NCBI GenBank assembly: GCA_002633025.1
Contig: NMRB01002802.1
Location: forward strand, 1-64,000
Length of the DNA: 64,000 nt
Reading direction: 5' to 3'
From: Notospermus geniculatus
Taxonomy: Eukaryota; Nemertea; Pilidiophora; Heteronemertea; Lineidae
Shown here: positions 36,917-50,300 of the stretch, in pieces
How the letters are laid out: every line of letters begins with the position of its first letter
Position numbering within the stretch: position 1 is the stretch's first letter
Translations under genes and position numbers: made by a program
Notes under the pieces: generated by a model
What the model saw: only the letters and a program-made list of their open reading frames with translations
Told to the model about the DNA's origin: nothing
The model's database searches: none

Positions 36917-39140
36917 TCTCTGAACAAGATATTATCAGCATCGATCGACGACATGGACACCCTTTTAAACTGCTTTAGCTTCCTCAATGTCGAGGCTCTC
37001 AAAACTCCAGATTTTCACGAATGTTGTAACTTTTGTTGACAAAAAAGCAAATTGAATAAAGAAAATTTGTATTTTTTTAAAGTCATATGTTCTTGAGAGC
37101 TACTCTAGCCTTCGATTCGTGTTTTTATTCGAACACGAGTTACATGTAAGAAAGTCAAGTGAAAGTGGCATGCTTCCATGTGAAATAATCTGCTTGACGA
37201 TTGACATGTTGAACCTTTTTTCCATTTACTACCTATAACTGCTGCTAACAAACTTAACTCCTGTTTTGGAGAAAAAACATGAATAGATGGCTAGGATAGC
37301 TCTCGTGAATGTATGACTTTAAGGGACAGTGCTATGACATCTTATCGTAAAAAGTGACTAAAATGTGAGTAACTTGCCAAATTTTCTACTTCCAAAATAC
37401 AATGTAGTATCGGTTTTTCAGTCACATAAAACTAAATTTAGAAAAACCAATTTCCCTTCCGAAATGTACGATGTCCTTTGAACACCCAGTCTCTTTTACA
37501 CGCCAGATGCTGAAAAGCACAAAATCAACCTTTTCCACTGTCAAAACCATATCAAGCCTTTGTTAACAGTTCATGAAGATGAAACTCGCCAACGAGACCC
37601 ACCACCCGTGTAGGTGAATCTGTTTCAAACTTCACACGACACATGCTTCTTATTTTAAAATAGTCTTCCGTGAAAGCTTCCGTTATGTTCACCCTCTCCA
37701 CGAGAAGAATGCGACATCCGCCACCTTTACCGGGATACATTAAAAACGTCTTCGGTTTCATAAACGTACTCTTGAAAAGGCAGCCTTCGACCGTATATCC
37801 TTGGATCAGATGTCGGTGTTCTTGTATACCAGTCCAGCTTTGAACTGTTTGAAATACACGTAGGCGCCTTAAACTTACACTGGAGAAGGCTACTTAAGAA
37901 TTTTTGCTTCTTTTGGAAACGATCACTTTTTGGGTTGAGGTGATCTTTAAAAAAAGAAGAAGATGGATCAGATTAACTTGCTCGTTGCCGCGCGATTTGT
38001 TACCAGTATGAAAGGAAAACAGGCACCTTAAGGGGAAGCTGTTGTTGTACATTTTCATATTGCTTGGATCCTGGCCCCTCTGAGAAAAGCAATAAAGACA
38101 CCCCTAGTTGACTGCTTTTATGGTCCAATGTGACCACTGTGCTTTATAGAAAGAGAAAATGAGCAAAGTTCCAAGAATTACAGATTAATTATATTACGTA
38201 ATCAAAAACAAAAAATTCATGAAAAACATGACAAACAGGTACAATTGTCTCAGAGAAGAAGGGTGTAAATGACATATATCTGGGAGTGGCAGGAATGTCA
38301 CAAACCCATAGAACCTCGGGTGGTGAGGGTGTCTTGACCTGCACTTCATGTACACCATACACGCTCTGTCATGTCAGAAGTAGTTCCAGGAAGTAAAATC
38401 CACAAGTGTCATGGCTGCCCTGTCTCGGAAAATCTGGCAGCATTCATGGAATTCACGTGCGGCGTACTCTATAATATCTGTTGAAAATATTGCTATCAAA
38501 AGGGGCGGACTAAGTAGAAAATAACATCGAACTTAATGATGCGCATGTTGTTTGATCTTCAAAATGTAACATTTCTTGGGAAAGTGTTCCGACTATACTA
38601 CATGTAGTCTTTTCTTTCAGCTAATGCTAATTAATGCGTTCTAAGACGCGTTTCATTCAATTCCTTTTGACTGATAGACCCCGCAGGTGCCTTCATTTTC
38701 GTCATATAACTTGTACTTTTATGATATTTTGATATGTTTTCTTTACATTCCACGTTTCACGTTCCAAAAATTCACAACGTCAGCTTGCCCTTAAAGTTAG
38801 GAATCCACTAGTTTACGCACTCCCGTGAAGTTACGAGAGCTTTGTGAATAAGGTCTCTGGTCACGATCTGAACAACACAGAATCGTCATCTTCATTTGTT
38901 ATTCAAGAGGTGTTGGCCGTGTTTTCCCTTTCCGGGGCAAATCATGGAGCTTTTCATACGAAAGGAAATTCGAGGATATTGGGGCATGTCGGTTATAAAT
39001 AGAATGGCTGGATAATGCCAGGGCTGTGTACAAGTGATAAATTGCACTACGAGTTTTGTATGTTAATGATTCTACTTTTCCTAGGAGACTGTCCTACAGG
39101 TTTTTCCCGAACATAGTTATCCGAAAGAGTTAAAGAGGCT
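36917..39140. other. intergenic, no supported gene
   Basis: A minus-strand frame at 37552-37900 is open for about 115 codons but no family is recognised and other frames are similarly open. No repeat structure noted. Confidence 0.35.
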
Positions 39141-39214
39141 GCTACTAGTCCAAAGATAAGGATAAGGATGATGATAAGGACAAGGACTAGGATAAGGATA
39201 AGGATAAGGATAAG
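39141..39214 (+). repeat. (AAGGAT)n microsatellite
   Basis: Twelve or so hexamers of GATAAG/AAGGAT, interrupted in the middle. Confidence 0.95.
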
Positions 39215-39277
39215 GATGTAACACTTTTTGTTTTGTTTTGTTTACCAAACACTTCTTTTGATCAAAAGTGTTACATC
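39215..39277. repeat. hairpin next to the hexamer repeat
   Basis: GATGTAACACTTTT and its complement AAAAGTGTTACATC flank a T/G-rich loop. Confidence 0.8.
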
Positions 39278-39917
39278 TTCATACAATATCCAGGTTTTTA
39301 GAGGACTGCTATTAAAATTAAACTTGTCTCGCCATACATTCCCTTTAAAGATGGGCCAAGAAGAAGGAAGAAAGTACACCAGTCGAGATTTCCCTCTCAT
39401 TTTCTAACAAATCAAAAGAGGCCACCAACAAAACACACGTACTGCATTTTGCGGTTGAAATTCCGATCGTTTCTGAGATAATCGGAGACCTATGTTTTGT
39501 ACTTTCAAACATGTTCGTAATTATTGCACGTTCGTGTACACTGGGCTCAAAAACATACATGTAAATTGGAAAACGGATGGAAATCCTGTGTAGGTGCAAA
39601 TTTAGAACCTGAACGATTCACCTTGTTCCATTTTTTGTTCAATATCGTTGGAGAGGGCGTTGCATCTTCCGAACTTTGGTTGCAGGAAGCGACAACGGCG
39701 TTGCCTCCATACCTTTGTTGAGAACAGAGGCTAATGTTTTCATATTCAACTTTGAAACGTGATGCGGCATGATATTAACAGACATGAGAGAATATGAGAA
39801 TATCTTTTAGAAGATACTTCGGAAGTGGTATTTTTAAACGGATACAACAATGTGTAAAGAAATAGAAAGGAAGGCTATATGTAGGTCACATCCCTACGAA
39901 TGATTCTCATGAGGGTA

Positions 39918-40021
39918 NNNNNNNNNNNNNNNNNNNNNNNNNNNNNNNNNNNNNNNNNNNNNNNNNNNNNNNNNNNNNNNNNNNNNNNNNNNNNNNNNNN
40001 NNNNNNNNNNNNNNNNNNNNN
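39918..40021. other. assembly gap (104 N)
   Basis: N run directly beside the telomere-like block. Confidence 1.
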
Positions 40022-40027
40022 GCGAAC

Positions 40028-40262
40028 TTTTTTTTCCTAACCGATATATCCATTACGACCAACTTTTTTTTCCTAACCAGTATAGCAAAACCTAATCCTA
40101 ATCCTAATCTGAACCCTAATCCTAATACTACTCCCAAAACTAACCCTGACCCTAACCCTAACCCTTACCCTTACCCAATCATTAATCTTCTATTCACTTC
40201 GTTAAGTTCGTTTCGTAATGGATATACTGGTTAGGAATCTATACTGGTTAGGAAAAAAAAAT
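40028..40262. repeat. degenerate CCCTAA (telomere-like) tract between inverted repeats
   Basis: From 40089 to 40176 the sequence is mostly CCTAAT, CCCTAA and CCCTTA hexamers. It is flanked by TTTTTTTCCTAACCAGTATA at the left and the complement TATACTGGTTAGGAAAAAAA at the right. The left border is lost in the N gap. Confidence 0.8.
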
Positions 40263-41330
40263 CCGCCCCCCGCCCCCTAAATACTATGAAATCTACAGGT
40301 CTACTTATTAGGCGGGACACAACGTCAAGAGCAAGAAGTACTCTTTTTCTCGAGTGACACCAACAAAATATCACCAGACCGTCGGATGGGCCCAGTGCTT
40401 ATGTATGTCTCAGTGTGTTTCACTTTTTTGCGGCCAAACAGACACGACCCCAAAAATCTCTGTCAATATCTCGATTACCTGCTGACCAAAACGGACTTCT
40501 CACCTCAGACGACCGCAAAAATTCAGCATACGCTCGTCAGTACTCTCGAAACTGTGGCTGCACGTCTGCGTAATTGTGGCCACATAAAAGCAGATCAGAG
40601 CCAGTCACTTGTTTTATCTCTCATTGCTTCATTCAGAGCGATATCATGATAATTATTTTGTTATTTTGCTATCAGGCTCTGGAGATAAAAACTATTGGCC
40701 ACTTTTTCTTGTCGAGGCAGACTACACTGCTCAAGGACGCCTTCTGCCTTTCACAACAAACAACTCTCACTGTGGACGCAGCCGCGCCTCTCTGACATTT
40801 CAAAGTAGCATTCTCTTTACCCCTAAGTTTTACATCGGAGGGCTGGCTTTCTATGTCTAAGGCTTTGAGACATGTCTTGTGAGTTCAGATGAATGCCACA
40901 GATGTAGACATGCTTTGGCGCCACTGAGTGTTTGATGAAGAAGTCGTTGCTTCTTTCTCCGCAAGTATCACACCCCCTGTGAATGTGCGCATTACTGCAA
41001 TGTTTTAGCGACGATGTTTTTCCTTCTTTTCCCCCCTTTTAGAATCACGCACGTGTTCACCAAGTGAGCATGTTTATAACAATGCGTCTGCGACGACGGT
41101 TCTTTTCGAAGTCACGAAAAAAGACAGGGAGAACTTTTCCCATACCAAGCAATTGGCCAGTAATTACTGTACCGATAGACCCTTCCACACTGGTGTATCT
41201 CCCAGACGAAGTGTCAATGCGCATACGCAACTTTATGTTTACCTTCGTCATCAGAAAATAAAGATGGCTGCCATGAAACGTATCAATGTGTAGGCCTACT
41301 CATTCCATTGGTTGTACTCTGTTTTTCCAG
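40263..41330. other. upstream of the first recognised receptor exon
   Basis: The missing 5' exons of the receptor (signal peptide) may lie here or further left. A frame at 40386-40649 starts MGPVLMYVSVCFTF, weakly like a signal peptide, but no donor linking it to 41331 is convincing. Confidence 0.3.
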
Positions 41331-44300
41331 CACTTCAGACGAACGTGCAGCTTGTCCGTCAAAACCTCTGCCTCCTCTCCGAAGCTGAGAAATTCACGTG
41401 CCGAAATGGTGAATGCATTCTCGTCAACAAGACTTGCAATGGACAGTGGGACTGCCCAGATGGCGAAGACGAAGACCGAAAGATTTGTGGTGAGTGATTT
41501 CTGCGAAAGCCCAGAAGGCTCATTCAGTTTTCACTCGTCAAGCGTGAACCCTCAATCCTCAATCCTCAGACGTAGGCCTACTTGAACCCAAACTTCAAGC
41601 TTGAATCCGTATTTTGATTTTCAAGCTTGAACCCCCCCCCCAGACTTCAATCTACCACAACCTTGACCCCTCCCCCCAGAATTCAATCTACAAGCTAGAA
41701 TTCGACGGAACCTCAAATTTTCAAGCTTGGACCCGAACAAATCAATCATCAGCTTGAATCACGTCATGCACTGTCACACGGAACTGAAGTCTTCATCCGT
41801 CGTGAAATTTCATCAAGACCGTATTATTTTTTGCAGTTGGGGAGGCGACGGGATATGACGTCACGTGCAACCCAACGGACGAAACGAAATTCATCTGCCA
41901 AGACGGCAGCTGCATACCTCGGAACAAGACATGTGATGGTAATATAGACTGCCTGTATGGGGAGGACGAGGAACCAGGACAATGCGGTATGTTCATATGA
42001 CCAGTCTTTATCTGTTTTTGACATGACGTAGCACATGAACATGTTTCCACATTAGGAAAACCAGGCTCAAGTCTCTAATATTAAGTGACAAGGCTCTTGA
42101 CTACGCTACATGTAGGCAAAAATAGATAAGTGAGCGATGTATAGGTCATCGACTCATCGCTGAAAAATAGCCTCTCTTTGTTACTACTATCACAGCTAGC
42201 TGTGATGTGATGTAATCGTTTCTGCCCCACCCGGAAATCTTGCGCGAGACTTTCCTTTGTGTACTAAATGACCATGACCGACAAAATATCTTTGTACTGG
42301 TCACTACGGATGTCTCTTTGGCCTAGGACCAACCTTCGGGACTTTACGCCGATGACATCGCATATCCAGCATTCACTTGACCAATTTGTGCTTATGATTC
42401 AAGTTACTATGATTGAATATACGGTATTTAGCCATATCTCAGATTACTTTGCTCCACCCGAACAGCTTTGTACGGGATAAGCGGAGATTTACTGGATGGC
42501 AAATCGTTAAAACTACGGTACACTATCATTTGCGGAATATTCGTCCCGTATGATATTCTCGACTATATCTGTCATTTCTTCTGTATCCGCGCCTTCCAAT
42601 CTTACTTGGTGATGAAGGCGCATTTCTCTGTTTATTCGGGCGAGCTATGATTGATGCGCAAGTCAGGTACACACATTCAGAAACCAGCGTTCATCATTAA
42701 TCGTTTTGCTTGTCAACTTGCTCACCTTGGTAATTCTGACAGGCCGAGATCTACGGTGTCTGCCGTCTGTCAGTTTCTAAATGAGTTGTAATCTTATTTC
42801 GACGTGTATAAACTCCCTCCGCAGTTCCAAACCGCTACCCACTACGTTACTCGCGCTCTGAAATGAAACTGCTACAGCTGATGTCAGCCTCAACGAATGA
42901 CCAACAGTTCTAGAATACGGGCCCAAAAGTGGCAGGCTCCCAGCCATCTTGGATTCCTATTTACATATCTAATGAATTCACGCATGCGCACTGAGTCAAG
43001 TTGGAAATACGCATGTGCGACTTTCCAGTCGTTTCTTGGCAAACGCGAGTTTGCTGGCACTTCTACAGCAACCACAACGACGGGTGTTCGTGAAACTGAT
43101 CTGTGACTATCCGGGGCTCACATACAAAATAATCAATCGGTACAAACCATGATTGTGACATCAAAGACGGTGTCGGTTAGAAAACTAGGGCTCACCGGAA
43201 ACATAAGCTGATCCATATGTCTGTATTACATCGGGTCTGCTAGCTGACACATCGCGGCAAGTTTTTTTTGCGCTTAACGCTTTTATATGAATCTTAAGCT
43301 AAGCTGGCAACGTATAGACAAATTTATGTCTAAGAAGTCATCTCCGGTGAGATTATTTCAAGACATGTGCTCCTAAAGCAGGTAAGCGCATAGAAATTCA
43401 TGTCTGTGAGATTGGAAAGTATGTTTGTGGTGGGCTTGTCGCGAAAAACTCGGAGATGATTATGAGGTAGCACCAGAGTGCTATTATTCCTTTACGGTAG
43501 CACACGACCCCACTGCTATTTCCGTACTGTGCTGCGTGCCACATCATAATTACTTTACGGTAATTCCTGTGCGTCAGCTGTGACAAAAAGACAAGATGTA
43601 CTTCACAGACCATTTTTTACAAAATAAAAGGTTTTTTCCTTTATGGTAGCACACGACCTCACTGCTATTTCCGTACATGTATGGTGTACTACCACTACCA
43701 GAATTATTTTACGGTAGCACGTATGTGTCAGCTGTGACAAAAGACTGCATCACAGACCATTTTTTTACAAAATAAAAGGGTTTTTCTTTCATAGCAGCAC
43801 ACGACCTCACTGCTATTTCCGATGTGTGCTACCACTACCAGAATTACTTCACGGTAGTACGTATGCGTCAGCTGGGACAAAAAGACTACTTCACAAACCA
43901 TTTTTTTCACCAATAAAATGTTTGATTTCTAAGTTTACTCAATCTGCAAACAAACTCTATCGATAACTTAAATGGTTGAGGGGCTTCTTTGGAAAAAAGT
44001 CACGAAGCAAGGAAAAAATCTCAAAAAGACAAGAAAGAAATCGAGTGTGAGGCCTGCAGTCAGTCTACCTCGGTGGCTGTGCAATCAAATCTCGGTTTTC
44101 CCCAAGAATGATACGACAGCAAGTTGTCTGAGTTTATCCCAGGGGAGAAAGGTGAACGGTGTTTCGTCGCTCCTTTCTGGGAAAAAATTAGGTCGAAATA
44201 TAATAGTTAGCCATAGGTTAAATCATTATTCAGGGTTTGCTGATTTAGCTGAGCCAACTGACGGGAACTATCTTAATTCAACCAAGTGTGAAAATGATGG

Positions 44301-47300
44301 CATTTGCTTCGTCGGCACACTCTACAACTGAGCCGAGAAATTTTAACACCTGATTGATTTTATGATGCGAATTTCAGTTAGTTCAAAGCACGTGTACTAT
44401 TCCATTCACAGCGATCGCGCTGTGTTAAAACAAGCCTCCACTCTGACCAATAGCTGTCGGTCAGTTGACCAATAGGTGTCACTACGCCCTAATTCAATGC
44501 CTAGCGGATCCATTCATGCTTGAGTGAGCACCAATCAAAAAGAGAATTTTTCTTTTTTGTTGGTCCGCTTGAACTTTGCTGCCGTCTTTTGGCAGTTAGC
44601 GGGGCTGACTGCTCCAATGGGGATCCTAGCTCGGTAGAGGGCAGCACCGAAACCCCGGCGGTCCTAATACAACGGACGCCTTTGGGGGGAAATTGATCAG
44701 GACCGGGAGGTCAGGTTCATTTCAATAGTTTTAACCACTAGTGACACCTATTGAGGCAGTGGGCTAGGGTCGCCATTAAGTACGACGTGACAAAAGTAGG
44801 CCAATCGCGTATCGTGACCTTGACCTATATCAAAATGAAACAACGAAATCTATTGGCTCCTTTTGTCGAGAGTGTCAAATGACACCTGATTGGTGCTGGA
44901 CACTGAAAAGAAACATAAAGAGAATGACAGTGCGTTTATGATCTACGCCGATGTCTCACCTGGGGCGACCGCGGGAGAAAGCCAACTTGTCTATTCTGGT
45001 CTGGTAGGAGCGAGATAAGGCGACACCACCGAATGATCTTACCGCATCCTTCAAGCGGACAATAACTCGAGATGGACTGAGTAATAGCCGATTGTCATGC
45101 GCGATTAGAGCCAAAGGGAAAATATGCAGAGCAGGAAATTGACGAGAAGGAAATACCTAGATACTATTGCGCGTCTATTGTTGTCCTTTGCATTTTTTGT
45201 CCGTCTGGTGATGATCAAAATTAAGATTTTCGATACGTGATCAGTCAGAGCTAGTAGAGGTTCAGCAACTTATCACGGATCCTTTTAGGTATACGGATAG
45301 TATTCTGTACAACGACGAAAATTTTATGTGTACATTTCGATCCGTTGACCGTATACGTATACGGATCCGTCATAAGTCGCTGATCTGAACCTCCCTAATG
45401 TTTGCACCTCTCTGATGTAGAGAAATTTCGTTTTATGACCTGATCGTGGATGAAGTATGAACTGCCTTCAGCCTTGGCGAGGAAGTATGAACTGGCTTCA
45501 GCCTTAGCGAGGAAGTATGAACTGGCCTTCAGCCTTGGCGAGGAAGAATAAACTGGCCTTCAGCACTGGGAATTCAGCTAAAAATTATAATCTCGACGGT
45601 GCTGCCTTCTTTACAGGCTGTCAACCGAACGAATTCCAGTGTAGCAACGTTACATGTATTGACATCATTAAGAGATGTGACAGAGAAGAACATTGTGAGA
45701 ATGGAGCGGACGAGCAGGACTGCGGTGAGAATTGCATTGGACTTTGTCAGTGACTCGTAGATTAATTTCAAGTGTGACAGTCACTGCTGTATAGTACAAT
45801 TTGGCTGCCGTTGCATTGGAGCTCATTTTTCATTTGCCATCAGTGATTTGGCGCGAATCATCCGTAACCTGACGAATGAACATTGAATTCTCCATAACTT
45901 TTCACATACATAGGCGTTCATTTTTCTAATTTTGATTTTGATAACCACTTAGTAAACCCTTAGTCTGACTTTACATCGGATGACACGCGACACGAACACG
46001 CAGGCGAACAATGGCTTCACAAAGGATTCATCCCCATGAAACCTTTGTTCGCCTGCGTGTTCGTGTCGCGTGTCATCAGAGTCTTCTCTTGGAACTCACG
46101 TAGTTTATTGTTTCAGAGACATTTGTATGTTCCAAGACTCACTTTAAGTGTGACAACCACTACTGTATACCCTTAGAACTCATGTGTAATTTTCACGACG
46201 ATTGCGGGGATAATTCGGACGAGAACGCATGCCGTAAGTAACAAAGGTGATGTTAAAGGGACTTTGGTAGAAAGACAGTACACAAGGCCTAAGTAGGCAC
46301 GTTAGCAACATTTTTGAGCCAATTTTTATCTGGAATTGGTTGTGGAGGAACACTGTATGCAGAATGTCTTGTATTTGGACCATGTACGGTTAATTTCTAA
46401 ATGCTTTGTGCTTTCCTCCCCACAGACCGCCGGCCATGCTACTACACAGAGTTCCAATGCAACAATTCGGAGTGCATACGTTCTGCAAAGATATGCGACA
46501 ACGTCAGAGACTGCGTGGACGGAAGCGACGAAGAAAATTGTGGTAGGTTTTCCTTAAACCTATCAGAGGTTAGCAAGAAACGATGAAAGAGGCCACTCTG
46601 TAAAGGATACGAGACGAAGGTTTACCCAGGGTTCCCACTCTTTTTCAGGATCCTTTTTTAAGGACTTTTTAAGTACTTTTTAGGACAAATGTAGTCAAAT
46701 TTAAGCACCATTTTCCACCAACAACCGCACCGCCCACAGAAAGCTCCATCAGAGATCGTGGAGATGTACACATGACAAGGTTCAGTGGGCGGCGCCAGCA
46801 GGCCGACTTTTCTTCTGCGTTGGTGAGAAATCAAAATTTAATGACATTTTTAGAGTAATTAACATACGAGGAAATTTTATTTTTGCTCCTGACAAAAAAC
46901 TTGAGGACTTTTAAGGAGTTTTACAGCATTTCCTGAAATCTAAGGACTTTTATGTACTTAAATAGCACTCTTACAAATTTAAGTACTTTTAAGGATTTTA
47001 AGGACCAGTGGGAACCCTGTTACCATTCCAAGCGGTTGTGCTCGATGTTCTCATTGCTGTCATTTGACCCATGACCCAACAGGCGGATTGCCTCATGGGC
47101 CATGGTTGCTAGGCGTGTATGCCCGACTGCTACAGCTCAGAGCAGTTGGTAGAACTGAAGAATGTGCAGGAAGGAACTTGGTTTACATGTACCTTCTCCG
47201 CTTCATAAATCAAACTACTTGAAATCATGTAAAAACTGAACTTAAACGCCTGGGCCCGTATGCATATAAAGGTGGAATAAGCTTATTCCAGGTATAACCT

Positions 47301-50300
47301 AACGTTATAACGTGAAGCTATTACTGGAATAAGCTTGTTCCACCTTTATGCATACGGGCCCTGCAGTATTTCCAATACCTCATTGGAGGAATGGAAACTG
47401 GCAAAAATGTATACAGACTCGTAGAAAAGCAGGTTCTGGTCTGATCCTCCCAAGTGCTGCAAAAATCAGAACCAAATAAATATTCTTGAGTGACCTTTCC
47501 TCCTAAACCAGGGATCAGACGGGAACCCATTCTCCGCCATCCTCTCTTCAGATAAGCACTTCCGATGCAGTAGCAATGGGATCTACATCACCATCGATAA
47601 GGTCTGCGATAACAAAGTGGACTGCTCGGGCCACGAAGATGAAAGTAATTGTGAGTATGAGCCGCGGTTGTGCAGTTCCTTGGTCGATTTACTAGCACTA
47701 GCACTACATGTATAGGTGATCCTAGGATCGACTCTGCCACATTGGCTGAAATGATAAGAAAGGTAATTTGGAAAACATTCCAGTTAAAATCTGATTTCTT
47801 TCAGTAAACACCATTGACACTGACGGCCAATATGGCCGCACCAATTCCTACGAATGTTATGCTAATTAGGGTGTGACGTCACGTGAAGAACCTCATTTTC
47901 CATGACATCCTTCCTTGGTGCAGTGTGACAATCAGAAAGCAACCCTAGTGGTGCCCGTATTGTCACACTGGTTGCATCCAATTTTTTAGAATGTGTGCCG
48001 GAGACGATGAAAACTCATTTCGACAACGACCAAACGAGGTTCCTAACATTATGATAAAAATAATCAGAAATACGGCCGATTGCAGTTACCATTAACCTCG
48101 GCAGCTAACTTTGTCCAGCTGGGCAGCTTTCTCGACCAATACACCGACTCTCGCCCAGGAAACCAAACACAGTTAATAAGACATCTGTAACTAATGTTGC
48201 CAGAAGCAAACACATTGACAGGCCAATGATCATCCCCGTGTTTATGCTCGTATTATCTCAGACTCCGCGTAGCCTGGCCATACACAATATCAGACTTATA
48301 GCTTCTCAGACCAAATCCTTTGTTTTGCTTGGAAAATATTGCCTGGTGGGATGGGGATGGGAAGGATAGAGTTGGCTTAACGAACATGGAGGTTTTGGCT
48401 ATTTTCATCAGCATATTTCACAGAATGGAAGAAAGGTGTGAAAGGGATAGTAGTCGTATAGGACTGCATGTCCGAGTTACGATAGTCTGCAACTGTAGGT
48501 TACTTTTGAATGGTCATGTTGTCTACAGCTACATATCCTTAATCTCATTAAACAATAAAACCGGATTTAGATTCGGGGGCGGTGGAGGCGGACTCATGAT
48601 CAGATGGTAAAATGGGGGGAAATTGCCCCTTCGAAAACTTTTTTATCTAACTGGTCAGTCACCCATGAGAGCACGTATACCCAAAAAAAAAATCACTGCT
48701 TCCTTGTGGAGATTTCATAGTGACTCTGTATTGAAACAAGGGGCAGTTAAATGGGTGTGGGGATTTTCTATTACATGTACATGTACATGTATTTCTAAAT
48801 AATTTACTACTGCTCCTTGTACTCGCTTTGAAGACGGAATTAAAAGTACATTTGTTCCAGGTGGCGACTGTGGATCCCGCGAAATGCAATGTCCTAACGG
48901 CCGATGTATCAGTCTAGGCAACAAGTGTGACGGAGTCTGCGACTGCGCAGACACGTGCGATGACGAGGCTGACTGCAGTAAGTGTCGACGTACTTAAGTA
49001 TCTTATCATACAGTGTCTTATCTCCCTACATATTTTGGTTCCCGATCTCAACGGTAGGATTACTGGATCGGTAGCGCTTGTCGTCAATTGTCACGTGATC
49101 CTCCGCGAAGCAGGGGAAGAAAAAACGCGTTGATTGGTCGCTTAAGTTCAACAAAAGAGCAATCAACGTTTTTTCAAACAATCCGATCGGCTTTTTCACA
49201 GATGTTGTGTGCCCGAGGAAATGAGTCTACACTACCTCGTCTTGTGAGGGGAAGGCAAGGCTTTGGGTTTGTGGCAATACAATTAGGCACCAACGCTTTT
49301 TATCGCCGGACCAATGTAAACGGAACATTGGTACATCAGATTAGTATAATTCCAGCCGCACATGAGTAGGCCTAAACGTACTAAGTTCAAAAGCAATTGA
49401 AGTTGGAATCTGGGGGCTACATGATGTACTTATATTCTACTGAAAGAAGCGTCGCAACTTCTTCAGTCGGAACTATTGTACTCGCGGGTGCAGGCTCCGA
49501 AAACCACACACCATATTAACTTGATTCGATCAGTGGTGAAAATGATGTTACTATAACCTTATTTTGAAGATTGCTTTTGTACGTACACATGTACACCTCT
49601 ATTCATTTTACTGATATAGTATACTATGAGTACGTTGATGAAATTTCAGGCAACGACCCATTTTCATGCCCAGCCGGAGAATATTACCTCTGCCGAAATA
49701 GACGCCGTAATCCCGCTGATCGGCGCTGCATAGCGAAGGAATACGTCTGCGATGGGGTGAACAATTGTTTTACTGGCGTGAGAGGGGTGGATGAATACTT
49801 TTGTCGTAAGTAGTTGATGATGGCTCGGCCAGAGGTCTCCCGAAATGATGAAAATAATGCATGTGCACTGTTACAGTGGGTTTTTATCAAATACACCAAA
49901 AGGACTGACAGATGCTGTCATGATTTGAAATTCTGCACCACATGTTTGTTGCAGCCGAGCCCAACCAAGTGAGTTGCCCCGATGACACCTTTGACTGCAA
50001 TGACGGCACCGGTCGGTGCATTCGTCGGTCATTGGTGTGCGACCATCAAGCAGAATGCCTCAATCACAATGATGAGACGAATTGTCCACAGTTTGAAAAG
50101 TGCAGTCCGGATTTGTTCACTTGCAATAATCAGGCGTGTGTCCCGCTGTCGAAGAGGTGTGACGGGGAGTTGGACTGCATTGACAGGTCCGATGAGATAG
50201 GTTGTGGTAAGTACTTAATACCCCCCCCCCCGGAAAATTTGTAACAACCGATGATATTTCCAGGTTAGAAGGCTGTTCACATTCGGCGCACACCAACGGC

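Noticed and set aside
37552-37900. Minus-strand frame of about 115 codons containing YPGKGGGCRILLVERVN
   Set aside because: Protein-like in appearance, but two other frames of the same strand are similarly open, no family is recognised and no linked exon is found.
42890-43106. Overlapping ORFs near an ATTTACATATC / GCATGCGCA block
   Set aside because: No LDLa cysteine pattern and no splice frame joining to the receptor.
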